Shown in pieces: positions 1-10,829 of a stretch of DNA of 64,000 nt. The notes beneath the pieces are model-generated. The model was not told the DNA's origin. It saw only the letters and a list, made by a program, of their open reading frames with translations, and did not search any database. Origin of the DNA: Azolla caroliniana (lineage: Eukaryota > Polypodiophyta); the NCBI GenBank assembly GCA_043228905.1, contig JBHGNT010000083.1, positions 36,133-100,132 on the forward strand, written 5' to 3'. Numbering within the stretch: position 1 is the first letter of the stretch; each line of letters starts with the position of its first letter. A program made the position numbers and the translations under genes.

Positions 1-307
1 TTCCCCTGGCAATCCCGCATCCATTCCATTTCTTAGCAGAGATAGCTTCATGCAGGTGGCCACACTGTCACATCATACATTTGCTAAACTTCAAACAAAA
101 TGTGCAATTAACTTAGTCTAGCCCATCTTACATCTGTTGTTCCTGTGTTTCCATGATTGCTTCTTTTGCAAAACACAAGTCAACCCGTTTCTCAGGTAAC
201 TCTTCCTTGAGAAACATCAGCTTGTTTTCGTGCTCTCAGACTGCTCTCAAAAACTTTATTTACTTCTACCTTCTAGCTATTACTTTGATTCTATAAATAT
301 TTAATGT

Positions 308-742
308 GCTTTACATGTATGAGTTAATTCATTGAACACATTCATATATGGGTATAAATCAGAAAAAGAAAACACCTCCTGTTTCTGTTTTCATTTCATT
401 ATCAGTTTCCAGACTTCAATACTCATTTCTTCCACTTATATTTCCCCCATTTCCTGTCATACTCAGCAACTCTGATCCCAAAACCTTCACCTTAGTAAAC
501 AGTTGTGTAGACTGGCATTTCCTTAATGCACTTTACATGTATTAGGTAATTCATTGAACACATTTTTATATGGGTATAAATCTGTTAACAAACATCACCT
601 TTTCCATTTTTACTTTATTTACCAGTTCTACAAACTTAGATACTTATTCCTTTCGTTTCTGTTTCCCCCATTTCCCCAACCATACTTGGTACTTCTGATC
701 CCAAGATCTTCAACTTTGTGAAGCATTGTCTAGGCTGGGATT
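308..742. repeat. Tandem duplication, two diverged units of about 220 bp
   Basis: Two adjacent copies share the order: a ctttacatgtat segment, attcattgaacacatt, a 'tatgggtataaatc' block, a C-rich block with 'cccccatttcc', and 'ctgatcccaa'. The first begins near 308 and the second near 529, giving a period of about 220 bp. Many substitutions separate the copies, so the event is old. No coding potential was seen. Confidence 0.75.
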
Positions 743-865
743 TGCTTCACTTAGCCTTTCCGCTTCTCCCTTGATCACATCCTCATTTTCCTCCTCAGAA
801 GCACTAGACACCTCTTTGGAGAGAATCTTCTTCTCTCCTCTATTGATGCCCAAGCCACCATTCAT
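710..865 (-). CDS. Possible small acidic C-terminal exon, unrecognised
   Basis: On the minus strand an ATG at 865 opens a 51-codon frame ending in TGA at 710. The product is acidic and hydrophilic (SSASEEENED near the middle) and looks more like protein-coding sequence than its surroundings. I cannot find a convincing splice acceptor or partner exons upstream, and the frame lies partly in the 308-742 tandem duplication. It could be the last exon of a minus-strand gene, a gene relic, or chance. I do not recognise the family. Confidence 0.2.
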   Translation of the reverse strand: MNGGLGINRGEKKILSKEVSSASEEENEDVIKGEAERLSEANPSLDNASQS

Positions 866-2519
866 ATGTGATCGTCTTTTCCATCAAAAACATTGACATT
901 CACATATTCATGAAAATTTCAGATTTCAGTACAATAATCTTTCCTATGTTTGACAAGAAGCAATGACCTTGAAAGCTCCAAACACACCGTTAGACTGAAA
1001 AGAATGTTTTACAAAGAAACCAAAGCTTGGTGTATTCTGGATAAAAATGAGATTTGTGTGCAAACAAGTCTAATCAAAGTATTTGAAGGTTTACAGCAGA
1101 TGCATGTACCTATTCTATTATTTCCTACCCTGGAATTACATTAGCTCTTCTTAACAATATTGATTAAACACATTTTAAAATCAGTCAAAATTCTTTTTTG
1201 TATATGCAAAATAAAGGGATCAAACCTCTAGAAGAAGCACTCTTGGGATGCGCAAAAATAGCCCAAAACCAGGAAAAAGTTACAATGTCGGGAAGACTTT
1301 AGGAAGCGTCATTACAGTACTCGTTTAACATACACGATTGGGTTGCAGCCTATGTAGAGATGTGTAAACCTGTAATTCATAATGATAATGAAACAGCACT
1401 TCAACAGGACATACTCATACATAAATCAGCTATACCAGAATTTTTCGTGCAAGTAAGTTTCCCTGAAAACCAACATTTTACTGTGATAACTGGCTTTGCA
1501 ATTTGCAAACTTGCAATCGAACAAAAAACAGCTCCACATTTAAAGGCAATTAAAAGTGTATGATATATTAGATATTGAGATCTATCACAAGCATTTCAGA
1601 CCAATTACCATGAGGAATGAGGCCGATGGTGGGTGGGTCCTGATTAGTAGTTTCTACCATCAATATTTAAGTTAATTTTAGGGAAAATTTTAGTATAATG
1701 TGGCATAACATTATACTTGATACACAAAATATAGTAGCATGTACATATACTTGGCCTAATGGTATTAAGACCTGATGTCTTTTAAGCACATGATAGTTTA
1801 TGCTTGACAAAACATATGTCAACATTTTACCTAAAATCCATTTCTACATCTTCTTAATGAGAAAGAGAAAGCTATTTTCTTTCGATAAAAATACTTCAAA
1901 TCTCATTTATTCTAGTAAAAGTGCACAAGCTAAAAATACATATGTGTTCTCTTTCTCTCTCGTTTTCTTTTCCTTTTATTTTATTAAAACAATTCGAATC
2001 TATAGACAGTTTACTTTCACTAAAAACATCCAGATCCCATTCATTCCAGTAAAAATATGTAGGGGTGTTACTTAAGTAAAACCACTTTTATGTAGGAGAA
2101 GTACAAATCTTCCATTTGGCCCCTTTTCTATATGGTCTTTGCACAAAATCGATTTAATTTTATGCATATTCAGTACTACCATCCATTCCAATATTCATGC
2201 AAGCAAACTCCACACAACTCCATGTATTCCTGACTTTTGAAAAGTAAAGTTTAGACACTACCCATGACATAAGCTATAATCAACTGGCATAGACTAAATC
2301 ACAACTCCCTCCAAAATAACCAGAAATATTCAATCTGAAAAGCATTAGATATTTGTCCCATGATGAAAGACCTTTTGTCCAAACCCAAAATCAGTCATAT
2401 CAGAAATCCTAACAAGGCACACAGACGAAGCAAGATACAAAGAGAAATATTTTTTGAGCATTCTGATAGAGAATATTTATTCACCTTTGAGATAGCTGGC
2501 ACAAAAGCTTTCGTTGGAG
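866..2519. other. AT-rich spacer downstream of the SUVH gene
   Basis: About 1.65 kb without a gene that I can support. It should contain the 3' untranslated region of the minus-strand SUVH gene at its right end. Only short chance reading frames are visible. Confidence 0.6.
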
Positions 2520-4604
2520 TTAAGTATAAAATATCCCTTTACATTCTTCAGACCCACAAAGACAGTGTTTCGCTACCCATCGAGAATCCAAAGATGGCTT
2601 TTGGGTTCCATAATCCATAGTTAATTCATTGAAAGGTGGAATATTGTCCATTGCAAAAAGCATGATATGAGGGTGCTTTGAGTCATGGTGATTCCATGCA
2701 ACACACTGAGCAAACACATTTGGAGAACAGCTATGATTGATAAACCGTGACACATTTCCAGTTTGACTTGAATCAATGAGGATATCTGGTCTGGGAGCAA
2801 AATCTTTGATTTGTGAAGTTCGTGTACTGAGAAGATTTGATGCATCGCCCCACTGAGGAATATTTTGTGGTAACCTACTGGTATCTAAGAGATAATCTCT
2901 GGAACGCAAAGGCTGTGTATTCTCGATGAGCTTTCCGGTGTACTCACATATAAAGCTGCCTGCTGGAATACTGTCCCAGGATCTTAAACCCCACCCTCTA
3001 TCCTCTGTCTTGAAAACTTCTAACCGATATTTCATCCCTCTTTGTGTCAGCCTATTTCGACAGCTAAGTGGACACTTGCAATTGCTGCCACATTCGTAAA
3101 TTATGGCTCTCTCTTTCACAAGAACCCCACCATTAAGATATGCAAACACACTACCATTCTTAGAATAGCAAGAACATGCCTGTGAAACATTGCATACACC
3201 TTTGCATTCACATCCTATGGCACCGCCAAAATGCTGTTGATAATAAGAAGCTCCTTGTGGGTAGTACAAACTAGTTGAATACTGGAAAGGTTGTGGGCTA
3301 TGCAGGCTATCTACTGTATTCACCACACAGACAGGAAATCCTTCTTTACCATCGGAAATGTCAGCAAGGCACAATCCTTGTCTCTCACTTGGATTCTGCT
3401 TTAAAGAGTTTGAAAGCTTAAGGACAGATGATCCAAGCTCCGGCTGTCCTGGTAACCTCCGAAGCTTAAACTTGAACTCTTCAAATCCAAATTTTCCTTT
3501 CTCTGACCAACATTGTTCGACCTTGTATAGACCATCATAGGTATATGTTTTTCCAGAGGGGCTTGTGGTGTCTTTGATACCTCTTGTTACTCTAACAGGG
3601 ACTTTGTGTTTCATGCTACCTTCCATAGCCAAATTGCCCCTCTCCAACTTCTGATCTTCATTTGGTTTACTATCAAGTGCACTTTTTCCACCTTGACCCG
3701 TGTATATAAGTACCTCACCATCATCTTTGGCATCATAACCTCCTGAAGAGATGATACTAATGGCAACAGGGGTACTGTATTCGCTCTCTTTCATAGTTAG
3801 GTATTCAATGCCACCTTGGATGGGCCCATGCATACCAACACAACACATCTCCATTCGGAAGTAAAATTGGTCTCCAACTTCAATGCCAGGGACGGAGCCA
3901 ATGACCTTTGAATTTCGATTTACAGCTAATCCTCGGAGATTCACAATGCTACCAGCATTCAAGTCGGGGCGGGTACCTTTGCTGATGTCTCGATCTTTGC
4001 TCTCTTCTTCCAACAATAAATTTCTCCGCAAAGCATCGTATATACGGAGAGTGTTAGTGATGGCGCGGCGAGGAGGACGGGCCGACGAGGTGCCACCCGA
4101 AGAGGAGGAAGAAGAACACCGCTTCATAGAAGAGGCAGGTCTTTTGGGTCGGGATTCACTGCTCCTTCTCTTTTCCTTGTGGTCATCAAAAGAAGAGCGC
4201 TCATGCAGAGGAGGAGAGTTTTCACTTACATCGGAGGGGGGGCGGCGATGGCGGCAGGGACGGCCAGGAGGAGACGGTTGCTTGGACCCATTGCCGGGAC
4301 TGTGGACGATGTCGTCGGTGACGTCATCATCGTTGGGTTGGGCATTTGGCCGGGCATTTCCGGAGGCATTTCTCCGAAGATTTTGTTCAACGGTATGAGA
4401 TGCTGGCGTAGGAGGAGGAGATGTGGGTGGTGTAGGAATGCGAGGGGGTGGGAAACCATTGAAGAAGTTTAGGGGGTCAAATGTGTGTGGTAGGAAAGGC
4501 GGGACTCCGGGTGGGGCGACGATGCGCAGCGGCGGAACGTAGAAAATCGGGCCTTGATGATGCATGAACCCATCGCCAGCGAATGCCGCCGCCGGTTGCT
4601 CCAT
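2520..4604 (-). CDS. SUVH1/3-like: SUVH1/3-type histone H3K9 methyltransferase (SRA + pre-SET + SET + post-SET), intronless
   Basis: 694-residue product in one exon, close to the roughly 670 residues of Arabidopsis SUVH1 and SUVH3, which are also intronless in their coding region. The N-terminal third is Pro/Ser-rich and low complexity (1-185). The SRA/YDG domain spans about 238-390 (YDG at 356-358, GQGG at 303-306). Pre-SET cysteines lie at 465-515. The SET domain is about 525-668, with RGWGLRSWD, NHSC (623-626) and ELTMDYG (660-666). Post-SET is CLCGSEEC at 681-688. Family knowledge: SRA binds methylated DNA, and SET methylates H3K9 or, in the SUVH1/3 branch, serves in a methylation-reader complex. 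The start at 4604 is chosen because it is the first in-frame ATG; the frame stays open upstream only through a GAA repeat whose first candidate start is GTG. One oddity is that the residue before DYG is Met where relatives have Tyr or Phe. Confidence 0.95.
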   Translation of the reverse strand: MEQPAAAFAGDGFMHHQGPIFYVPPLRIVAPPGVPPFLPHTFDPLNFFNGFPPPRIPTPPTSPPPTPASHTVEQNLRRNASGNARPNAQPNDDDVTDDIVHSPGNGSKQPSPPGRPCRHRRPPSDVSENSPPLHERSSFDDHKEKRRSSESRPKRPASSMKRCSSSSSSGGTSSARPPRRAITNTLRIYDALRRNLLLEEESKDRDISKGTRPDLNAGSIVNLRGLAVNRNSKVIGSVPGIEVGDQFYFRMEMCCVGMHGPIQGGIEYLTMKESEYSTPVAISIISSGGYDAKDDGEVLIYTGQGGKSALDSKPNEDQKLERGNLAMEGSMKHKVPVRVTRGIKDTTSPSGKTYTYDGLYKVEQCWSEKGKFGFEEFKFKLRRLPGQPELGSSVLKLSNSLKQNPSERQGLCLADISDGKEGFPVCVVNTVDSLHSPQPFQYSTSLYYPQGASYYQQHFGGAIGCECKGVCNVSQACSCYSKNGSVFAYLNGGVLVKERAIIYECGSNCKCPLSCRNRLTQRGMKYRLEVFKTEDRGWGLRSWDSIPAGSFICEYTGKLIENTQPLRSRDYLLDTSRLPQNIPQWGDASNLLSTRTSQIKDFAPRPDILIDSSQTGNVSRFINHSCSPNVFAQCVAWNHHDSKHPHIMLFAMDNIPPFNELTMDYGTQKPSLDSRWVAKHCLCGSEECKGIFYT

Positions 4605-4637
4605 ATTCAGAAAATATGGATGACAACAAAATGGGTC

Positions 4638-4915
4638 TTCTTCTACTACTAGTTCTACTGCTGATCCTTCTTCTTCTGCTTCTTCTTCTTCTAGTGCTGA
4701 TCCTCCTCCTCCTCCTCCTTCTTCTTCTTCTTCTTCTTCTTCTTCTTCTTCTTCTTCTTCTTCTTCTTCTTCTTCTTCTTCTTCTTCTTCTTCTTCTTCC
4801 ACTACTACTACTTCTACTGCTAATCCTTCTTCTTCTTCTTCTTCTTCTTCTTATTCTTCTTCTTCTTCTTCTTCTTCTTCTTCTACTGCTGCTACTGCTA
4901 CTGCTACTGCTACTA
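4638..4915. repeat. CTT/GAA trinucleotide microsatellite in the SUVH leader
   Basis: About 280 bp dominated by CTT (GAA on the coding strand), with CTA/CTG interruptions. It begins about 35 bp upstream of the SUVH ATG at 4604. It is in frame with the gene and would encode a run of about 27 glutamates, but has no ATG, so it is most simply 5' UTR. A GA-rich leader may affect translation or bind GAGA-type factors; this is inference. Confidence 0.85.
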
Positions 4916-5017
4916 CAGTCTACAATTTTTCTCTTGTTTTTTTCACTCGTCTTCTCTTTAATTTTCTCTTTTCTGCTTCCTCCTCTTCTTGGTTAGTTAG
5001 TAATGGTGAGGAAGACC

Positions 5018-5063
5018 ACAAAAAATGGTACACAGAACTTAGAAGGAAGGAAGAAGGCAACAC

Positions 5064-5096
<33 letters not shown>

Positions 5097-5215
5097 CATA
5101 CATACATACATACATACAAAAAATGGTACACAGAACTTAGAAGTAAGGAAGAAGGCAACACATATGTATATGTATACATACATACATTATACATACATAC
5201 ATACATACATGCCTT
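5018..5215. repeat. Tandem duplication of about 95 bp with TATATG/TACA microsatellites
   Basis: Two units, each starting with aaaaaatggtacacagaact and ending in a TATATG run followed by TACA repeats. The first unit begins near 5019 and the second near 5118. It lies in the probable SUVH promoter region. Confidence 0.8.
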
Positions 5216-6861
5216 TTTCTCCTCTGTTTATGCACTAACAACAACACACACACACACTCACTCACTCTTGTTTTTTATTCAAACTTGGCCTTCTTTTATT
5301 TATCACATTCATTTTCCCACTCCATTCCGTCTTGGTCCTCCGTAAGAGCCATCTCTCGGACGACAGACATATGTACATACGTTTTATGGACGGACGATTT
5401 TACTCGCTCAGGGCTCCACGAATCACCTCCGTTTAACGCCCATCTACGGTTCCAGATCAGACACCGAACATTTCGTAGGGGGGAGGGGAGGCCTTTGTTG
5501 ATTTTATGTGTGACCCTCGTGTTTTCACCTCGCATCCATAACATATCATATTAATATTACACAAGGAGCATATACCTCTTGTATGTACATACATATATGA
5601 ATCCAAATCATAGACCTAAGATTATGAGTGACCTCTCCTACACATAGGGAGTGCAACATAGTTATGGGACTATGAGCTTTTTATATGCAAGGTGGTGATA
5701 TAAATTAGGGCCTTGGTACAGTGGGGACCTAAAAGGTTGTCGACCCACAACCCACTCAATATGCAAAGAGCCTTGCCTTTAGAAGCACAAAGACTTAGGT
5801 CCTTATCCAAAACCCTTGCGCCCCACACACCACATCTATATGGATATCCTCCACCTCACATATGGAATCTCGAAATGGCGAGTGGAAACCTTGTGTACCC
5901 CTAGATATACTTCAATAAGTATCTTGTGCCTCCTCTGCATAACCTCATTCGTATTAAGAGGAAATCCATAATTTGTCTACTACCACCACCTAGTTATATT
6001 CCCTTGTCACATTAACGTCCAATGGTGATATTACTAACCACGTGCTCCCTTTGCACCTATCTACGGACACAATTTTGGGCTTTTAGAAGCCCCTAATGTT
6101 GAGACTTATTGGGTAGTTATCTCGAGGGAGAAATTGTGAAGCAAGCATTCCAATAATGGTGTCATCATCATCCACTTCATTGTAAGTTGAAACTCCACAT
6201 CATCATTCTAGAAATATACAGAAATGATATTTTTGAGATGGTCTTCAATTGGTCACATGCCCAAATAATTATCGTTTCCCTAAAAGAGGACTCCTCTATG
6301 CACACTCATCTTTCTTTCATAAGACACTCGTGCTCGAGTTATGGCTACCACCATTGACAAATATTAGACTCGTAGATCCATACCTCCAAAATCTTTTTCC
6401 ATCATCACTTTGGGCATGAAGCATTGTTCCATGACGTGGCCCTCATCGTGTGAAATGCATCATGTATGCCATGCATTCCATCAATGTGTACCAATAGAAC
6501 ATATATTCCGTTTCAAAGTCCGCAAGCATGTTTTACATCATAGAAATTTAATCTTCCTATGATAAATTTAGCGATTCCACAATAAAATTGTTTTTGCAAA
6601 AGATGTGCATGCATGAACTTGATTGAGAGGTCCACTTCATTAAAAATAACAGTTATTGTGCTTATATTCAACGTTATTAGATCAATTCCATTGTTCTAGA
6701 CTTATCATATTAAATATGGGCACAAGTGGAAGTTATAATCATTGTCTGTTTTATAGCTTTATTCAATTGTCAAACATAATTCCAATGCATATCTTCTTAA
6801 ATTGATTTGCAATCTCTACATGCACAATGGGCAAGTTTTCTTCATAATTATTTTTGTATCG
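5216..6861. other. Gene-poor spacer upstream of the SUVH gene
   Basis: The first few hundred bases probably hold the SUVH promoter. No conserved protein, RNA gene or mobile-element end was recognised in the rest. Confidence 0.5.
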
Positions 6862-7105
6862 TTTTTTTTTCCAAAAACAAACTCCTTCCATTAATTATAA
6901 AATTTACAAATGAGACGATTATGTACAAATCCCTGAAGGGACGCGATAGTTCCATCTTATGTGGATGCCCACTGACTCAAGAAAGGGAGAGAACGACCAT
7001 TGTTGGATGAAGACTATTCGTTGTCTTTCAACTCCCTCGGAGCCGCCCTTAAGGCCATCATATTGGCTCTTTAGAGTGGCTACAATTTCACTCCATATCT
7101 CTTGC
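6862..7105 (-). mobile_element. LINE 3'-end fragment (zf-RVT type), minus strand
   Basis: The poly-T run at 6862-6870 is the poly-A tail of a minus-strand element. Reading leftward on the minus strand gives the C-terminal pattern shared by the other LINEs here: EIWSEIVATLKSQYDGL, then RIVFIQQW, then RWNYRVP. These align with ELWENLLAVVRGQYDN (LINE at 20501) and RWNYKPPRWLFP (LINE at 56121). A diverged direct repeat (acatgcacaa..gggcaagtttt) occurs at about 6818 and 7184, either an unusually long target duplication or an older repeat. The fragment is severely 5'-truncated. Confidence 0.65.
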
Positions 7106-7225
7106 AGTAACCCTTCACTTACATTGTTATATTGTTATATCAAGCGGTAATATAGTTACATGCATTTTGTTAACTCTTCACTTACATGCACAAGGGCAAG
7201 TTTTAGTCACAATTAATTTCGTATG

Positions 7226-10200
7226 GTTATATGAAGCGGTAATCTAGTTTTTTCTATTTCGTAGTACAATCCTATGTGCCATAAAAAATACATGCATTAT
7301 ATGTTTAAAGCTTGTATTCATCATTAATAGGCGCTTGGCTCTAGACTTGCAAAAGCAAATAATTAACAATAATTTGATGGAATTGTTGTTGTTTTATACT
7401 TTTTGCAATGCACCATGCAAGAAATTCCAATGATATTGTTGAATCACTCTATATTTAGTTTCATTTGCTATGCATACCAATATAAATGTATAAAATATGT
7501 TACACTTGCACCTGGTAGATGCGCACAACATCAAAATGGAAATAGTTGCCAATATAATAATCAACCACAACCAATGTTAGGTTTTGATGTGCAACCAACA
7601 ATTCCATGGGACATGTATTTTTAAAACATGTCAATCTTATTGGAAAGGAAAATTTCGAACTTGCCAATCCATTGACATTCTAAAGTAATTGTTATTCGTC
7701 CATAAACATGAAGGTACAATATTTTCATAAAGCCATGATGCTTTTTCGTAGAAAATGACATGTAGTGTAAAGGGCATTTTCTATTAAAATTCCACTTACA
7801 TTATTTGAATTGTTTACACAGCAAAACACCAAAAAATCCTGAGAATCTTGAGTATTATGTATGGAGTATCGTGGACATTCAATAGGTTATACATCTAAAT
7901 CTGAGTCTTCAAATGTTTCAAGAAAGTCTCTCTACAATGCAAAATTTATTCTCATGGAAGCTTACTCTTGCAGCTTTTGAAAACTTTGTGGTCTTTTGGT
8001 AAATACACAAAATATCAACAATATTTGGCATCCTTAATCACACCAAAATTGGAACCCAATCAATAGGCAACCCCGATAAGGAAAGTTGTCCAAGTGTGGA
8101 TCATAAAAACACATACCCATCCACAATAAGAGAACCCACATGTCCACCATGAAGGAGATGCTAAAGTGTCCATTGAACCCTAAACATTGACTACAACCAT
8201 CATGGTTCAAGTTGAACTCACATCCCCACTTTCATTAGGCATGGTTAAATTCATTGCTGAGTTTTTCCGTTTGCATTGTTAGAAAGGGAAGGGAAGTCAT
8301 GGGTTCGAAGGTAGTCTTTTTATTTATTTTAAACTTTATTTATTGTTGGTTTGGCTCTTCCTTTTCATGTTATTTGTATTTATTCTTCTTTTTGTTTATC
8401 TTCCATCCTTTTCTATAGCCTATTTTCTCTTATTTTACTCCTCACTATCTCCTAGTGGACATCCCCTCTAATTTAATAATTTGTTTCTGGTTTCTCCATT
8501 TCTCTCCACTATTCCAACCTCATGTTCTTCCTTTAGTCAATCTCATTATTCAATCTCATTATTCAATCTCATTATTCAATCTCATCATCTCAATCTTTCT
8601 TCTCTCCTAGCTCTTACTTCATCCATATGACTGAGCCCCTAACCCTACTTTGCAATAACCATCGTTCTCACCATCCTAAATCAAATAAAAATATGTTTGC
8701 AATATGTTTGAATGATATATGTGTATACTTAACAAATTAAAATTGGTCAAAATATACAATACAACATACATACTCTTACTATAAAAGCATTATACAATCA
8801 TAGTGTGAAAATCGACGAAAACACCCAACCATTACACTACAATGGTAGATGATTTCTCGAATGAAGACAATAACCACCAATATCTTGGTGACATAGAGAA
8901 TCACTATAATACTGGTGACAATGCCAACAAAAACATCTTCCTAATCCCCATATTCTCTTAACACTCTAACCTAGACATCATACATATTCCTTGTAGTGAC
9001 CACCTTCCACCTTCGACCCTCAATCAACAACCCCTAGATCACCCAAAACCCCTCCTCTTGCCTCGATATACATTTGTTTGATATGAAAGTTAACTACTTA
9101 GACCATTTGCTCTGTTCACATTGCATGGCTAAATGATAGAGCAACGATAACTATATATTGATTAATAACTTATATAGTGTTCCTATTATGTTTCTTTAGT
9201 GTGTCAACATAGCACAACTAAATGGTGGAGTAGCAATCATTCTATCAATTAATAACTTATATTGTATTCAAATCTTTATCTTTAGTGAAACAAAGTTGTG
9301 GTGAAGAAATGGAAAAAGGAATCCTCCTCCTCTTTCTTCTATCACTACTACTACAATGACTCGGCATTGACGATATGGCTTGGCCACTCAATAATTCGTT
9401 TGATCGGCTTGATGTGGTTCACTAAGCGGGACAATTGTTCCATGACTAACTTCTTCACAAGGTTCACCACATTACCCAACATAACTTATAAGAAGTTAAC
9501 ACTCAAGTAAGTTTATGACAAGTTGTGCTCAAGTGGGTTGAGGACATCATGTTATAAGTCCATGGATCATAAGAATTGATTGCATATGATCAAACCCAAC
9601 AAGCATGTTCTAACACCTAACATGCCAAGTCATGAATTTATATATATACATGTATGCATCTCTTTATGTAATAACATAGCCATGCTTATAAACTCAAGTT
9701 GATTTCACACTACGCACCCTCTTCCTTTTCTTCCACTTATGCATCAATTAGTGTATCATTTTCTTTGTTCTCCCCAAATATCAATTGGAGCTTGCTAGTC
9801 CACATTAATCATAAAACTAGTCAACCAATTTTTGGAAAAAAAAAACTAGTTAACCAATGGGGGTTCGTGCATTATTCAACACCATAGTGACATTGTTCCA
9901 TATATATCAATTAACCATTGATAAAAGTATTAAACTACAAAACACAACAGAAACTTACAATTTTCAAAACTAAGGAATGAGTTGACAATTCAATTTAGGC
10001 TGTTCTAATTTGCTAATCTACTTGTTATGAAATCATGCATTATTTTTCAAATGGGCTATGGAAGTCGGCATCATACAGATGAGAAAATTTCTAGGATGCA
10101 CAACAATAGAAGAGTTACCAAAAAATCCACCATATTGAATGATCATAATAATAGGTCCATACAATTAAGAATAGAATATCCATTGTACGTTAATCCAATA

Positions 10201-10829
10201 GGACTCTTTGTGCTTCATTTAGCAAGATACATATTTGAAAATAATTTTTTTTGGTTAATCGAAGGCACATCTATGGCCATAAATGGACTGATAAACTAGG
10301 ACAGCCAAAAAAAATCATTGGAGTGCCTAATGTAACAAACCCAAGTTTTCCTCATCCTTTCTGTACTAACAGCTATGCTCTTGTCATCTACTATCCTATA
10401 CCTAACTCTTCAATCATTCGAATGTCACTTTATACTTTGACGATTATATATTGACAATAGGAAAGAAATGACAGCCAGAAATGTTATCTTATCCATGATT
10501 GTAGACGACATTTTCTCCTATACAATTTCAACATTTTCATAATACTTGAACACATAAGAAATGGTATACTCAGAAGTTTAAAAATGCTGCAGGATTTGGA
10601 AATCTAGTATCTATACATCTAGTTCACATCAGCAATTTGCCGACTTTTTTATGTAATTCTTGTGCTGGTAACATGGTTGCAAACATGCCATTGACAGCGA
10701 CTCATGGCATAACAAAAAATGCCCACCAATGTACCTGCATGCACATCATGTGCACGAAATAGGGATTTCGCTTGCACAATTTTAGCATCTTGAATGATAT
10801 ATTAACAGCTGGAAAAACCCGAGAAAAAA
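7226..10829. other. Gene-poor AT-rich spacer
   Basis: About 3.6 kb with no recognisable gene or complete transposon. The only clear structure is the 13-bp minisatellite near 8541. The right end should include the 3' UTR of the RBM34-like gene. Confidence 0.5.
8541..8600. repeat. 13-bp minisatellite (ctcattattcaat)n
   Basis: About four consecutive copies of ctcattattcaat, the last one degenerate. Confidence 0.85.

Noticed and set aside
3883-4398. 171-codon plus-strand frame
   Set aside because: Antisense of the low-complexity SUVH N-terminus; no domain of its own.
4583-4996. Plus-strand poly-leucine frame
   Set aside because: It is the antisense reading of the CTT/GAA repeat in the SUVH leader.
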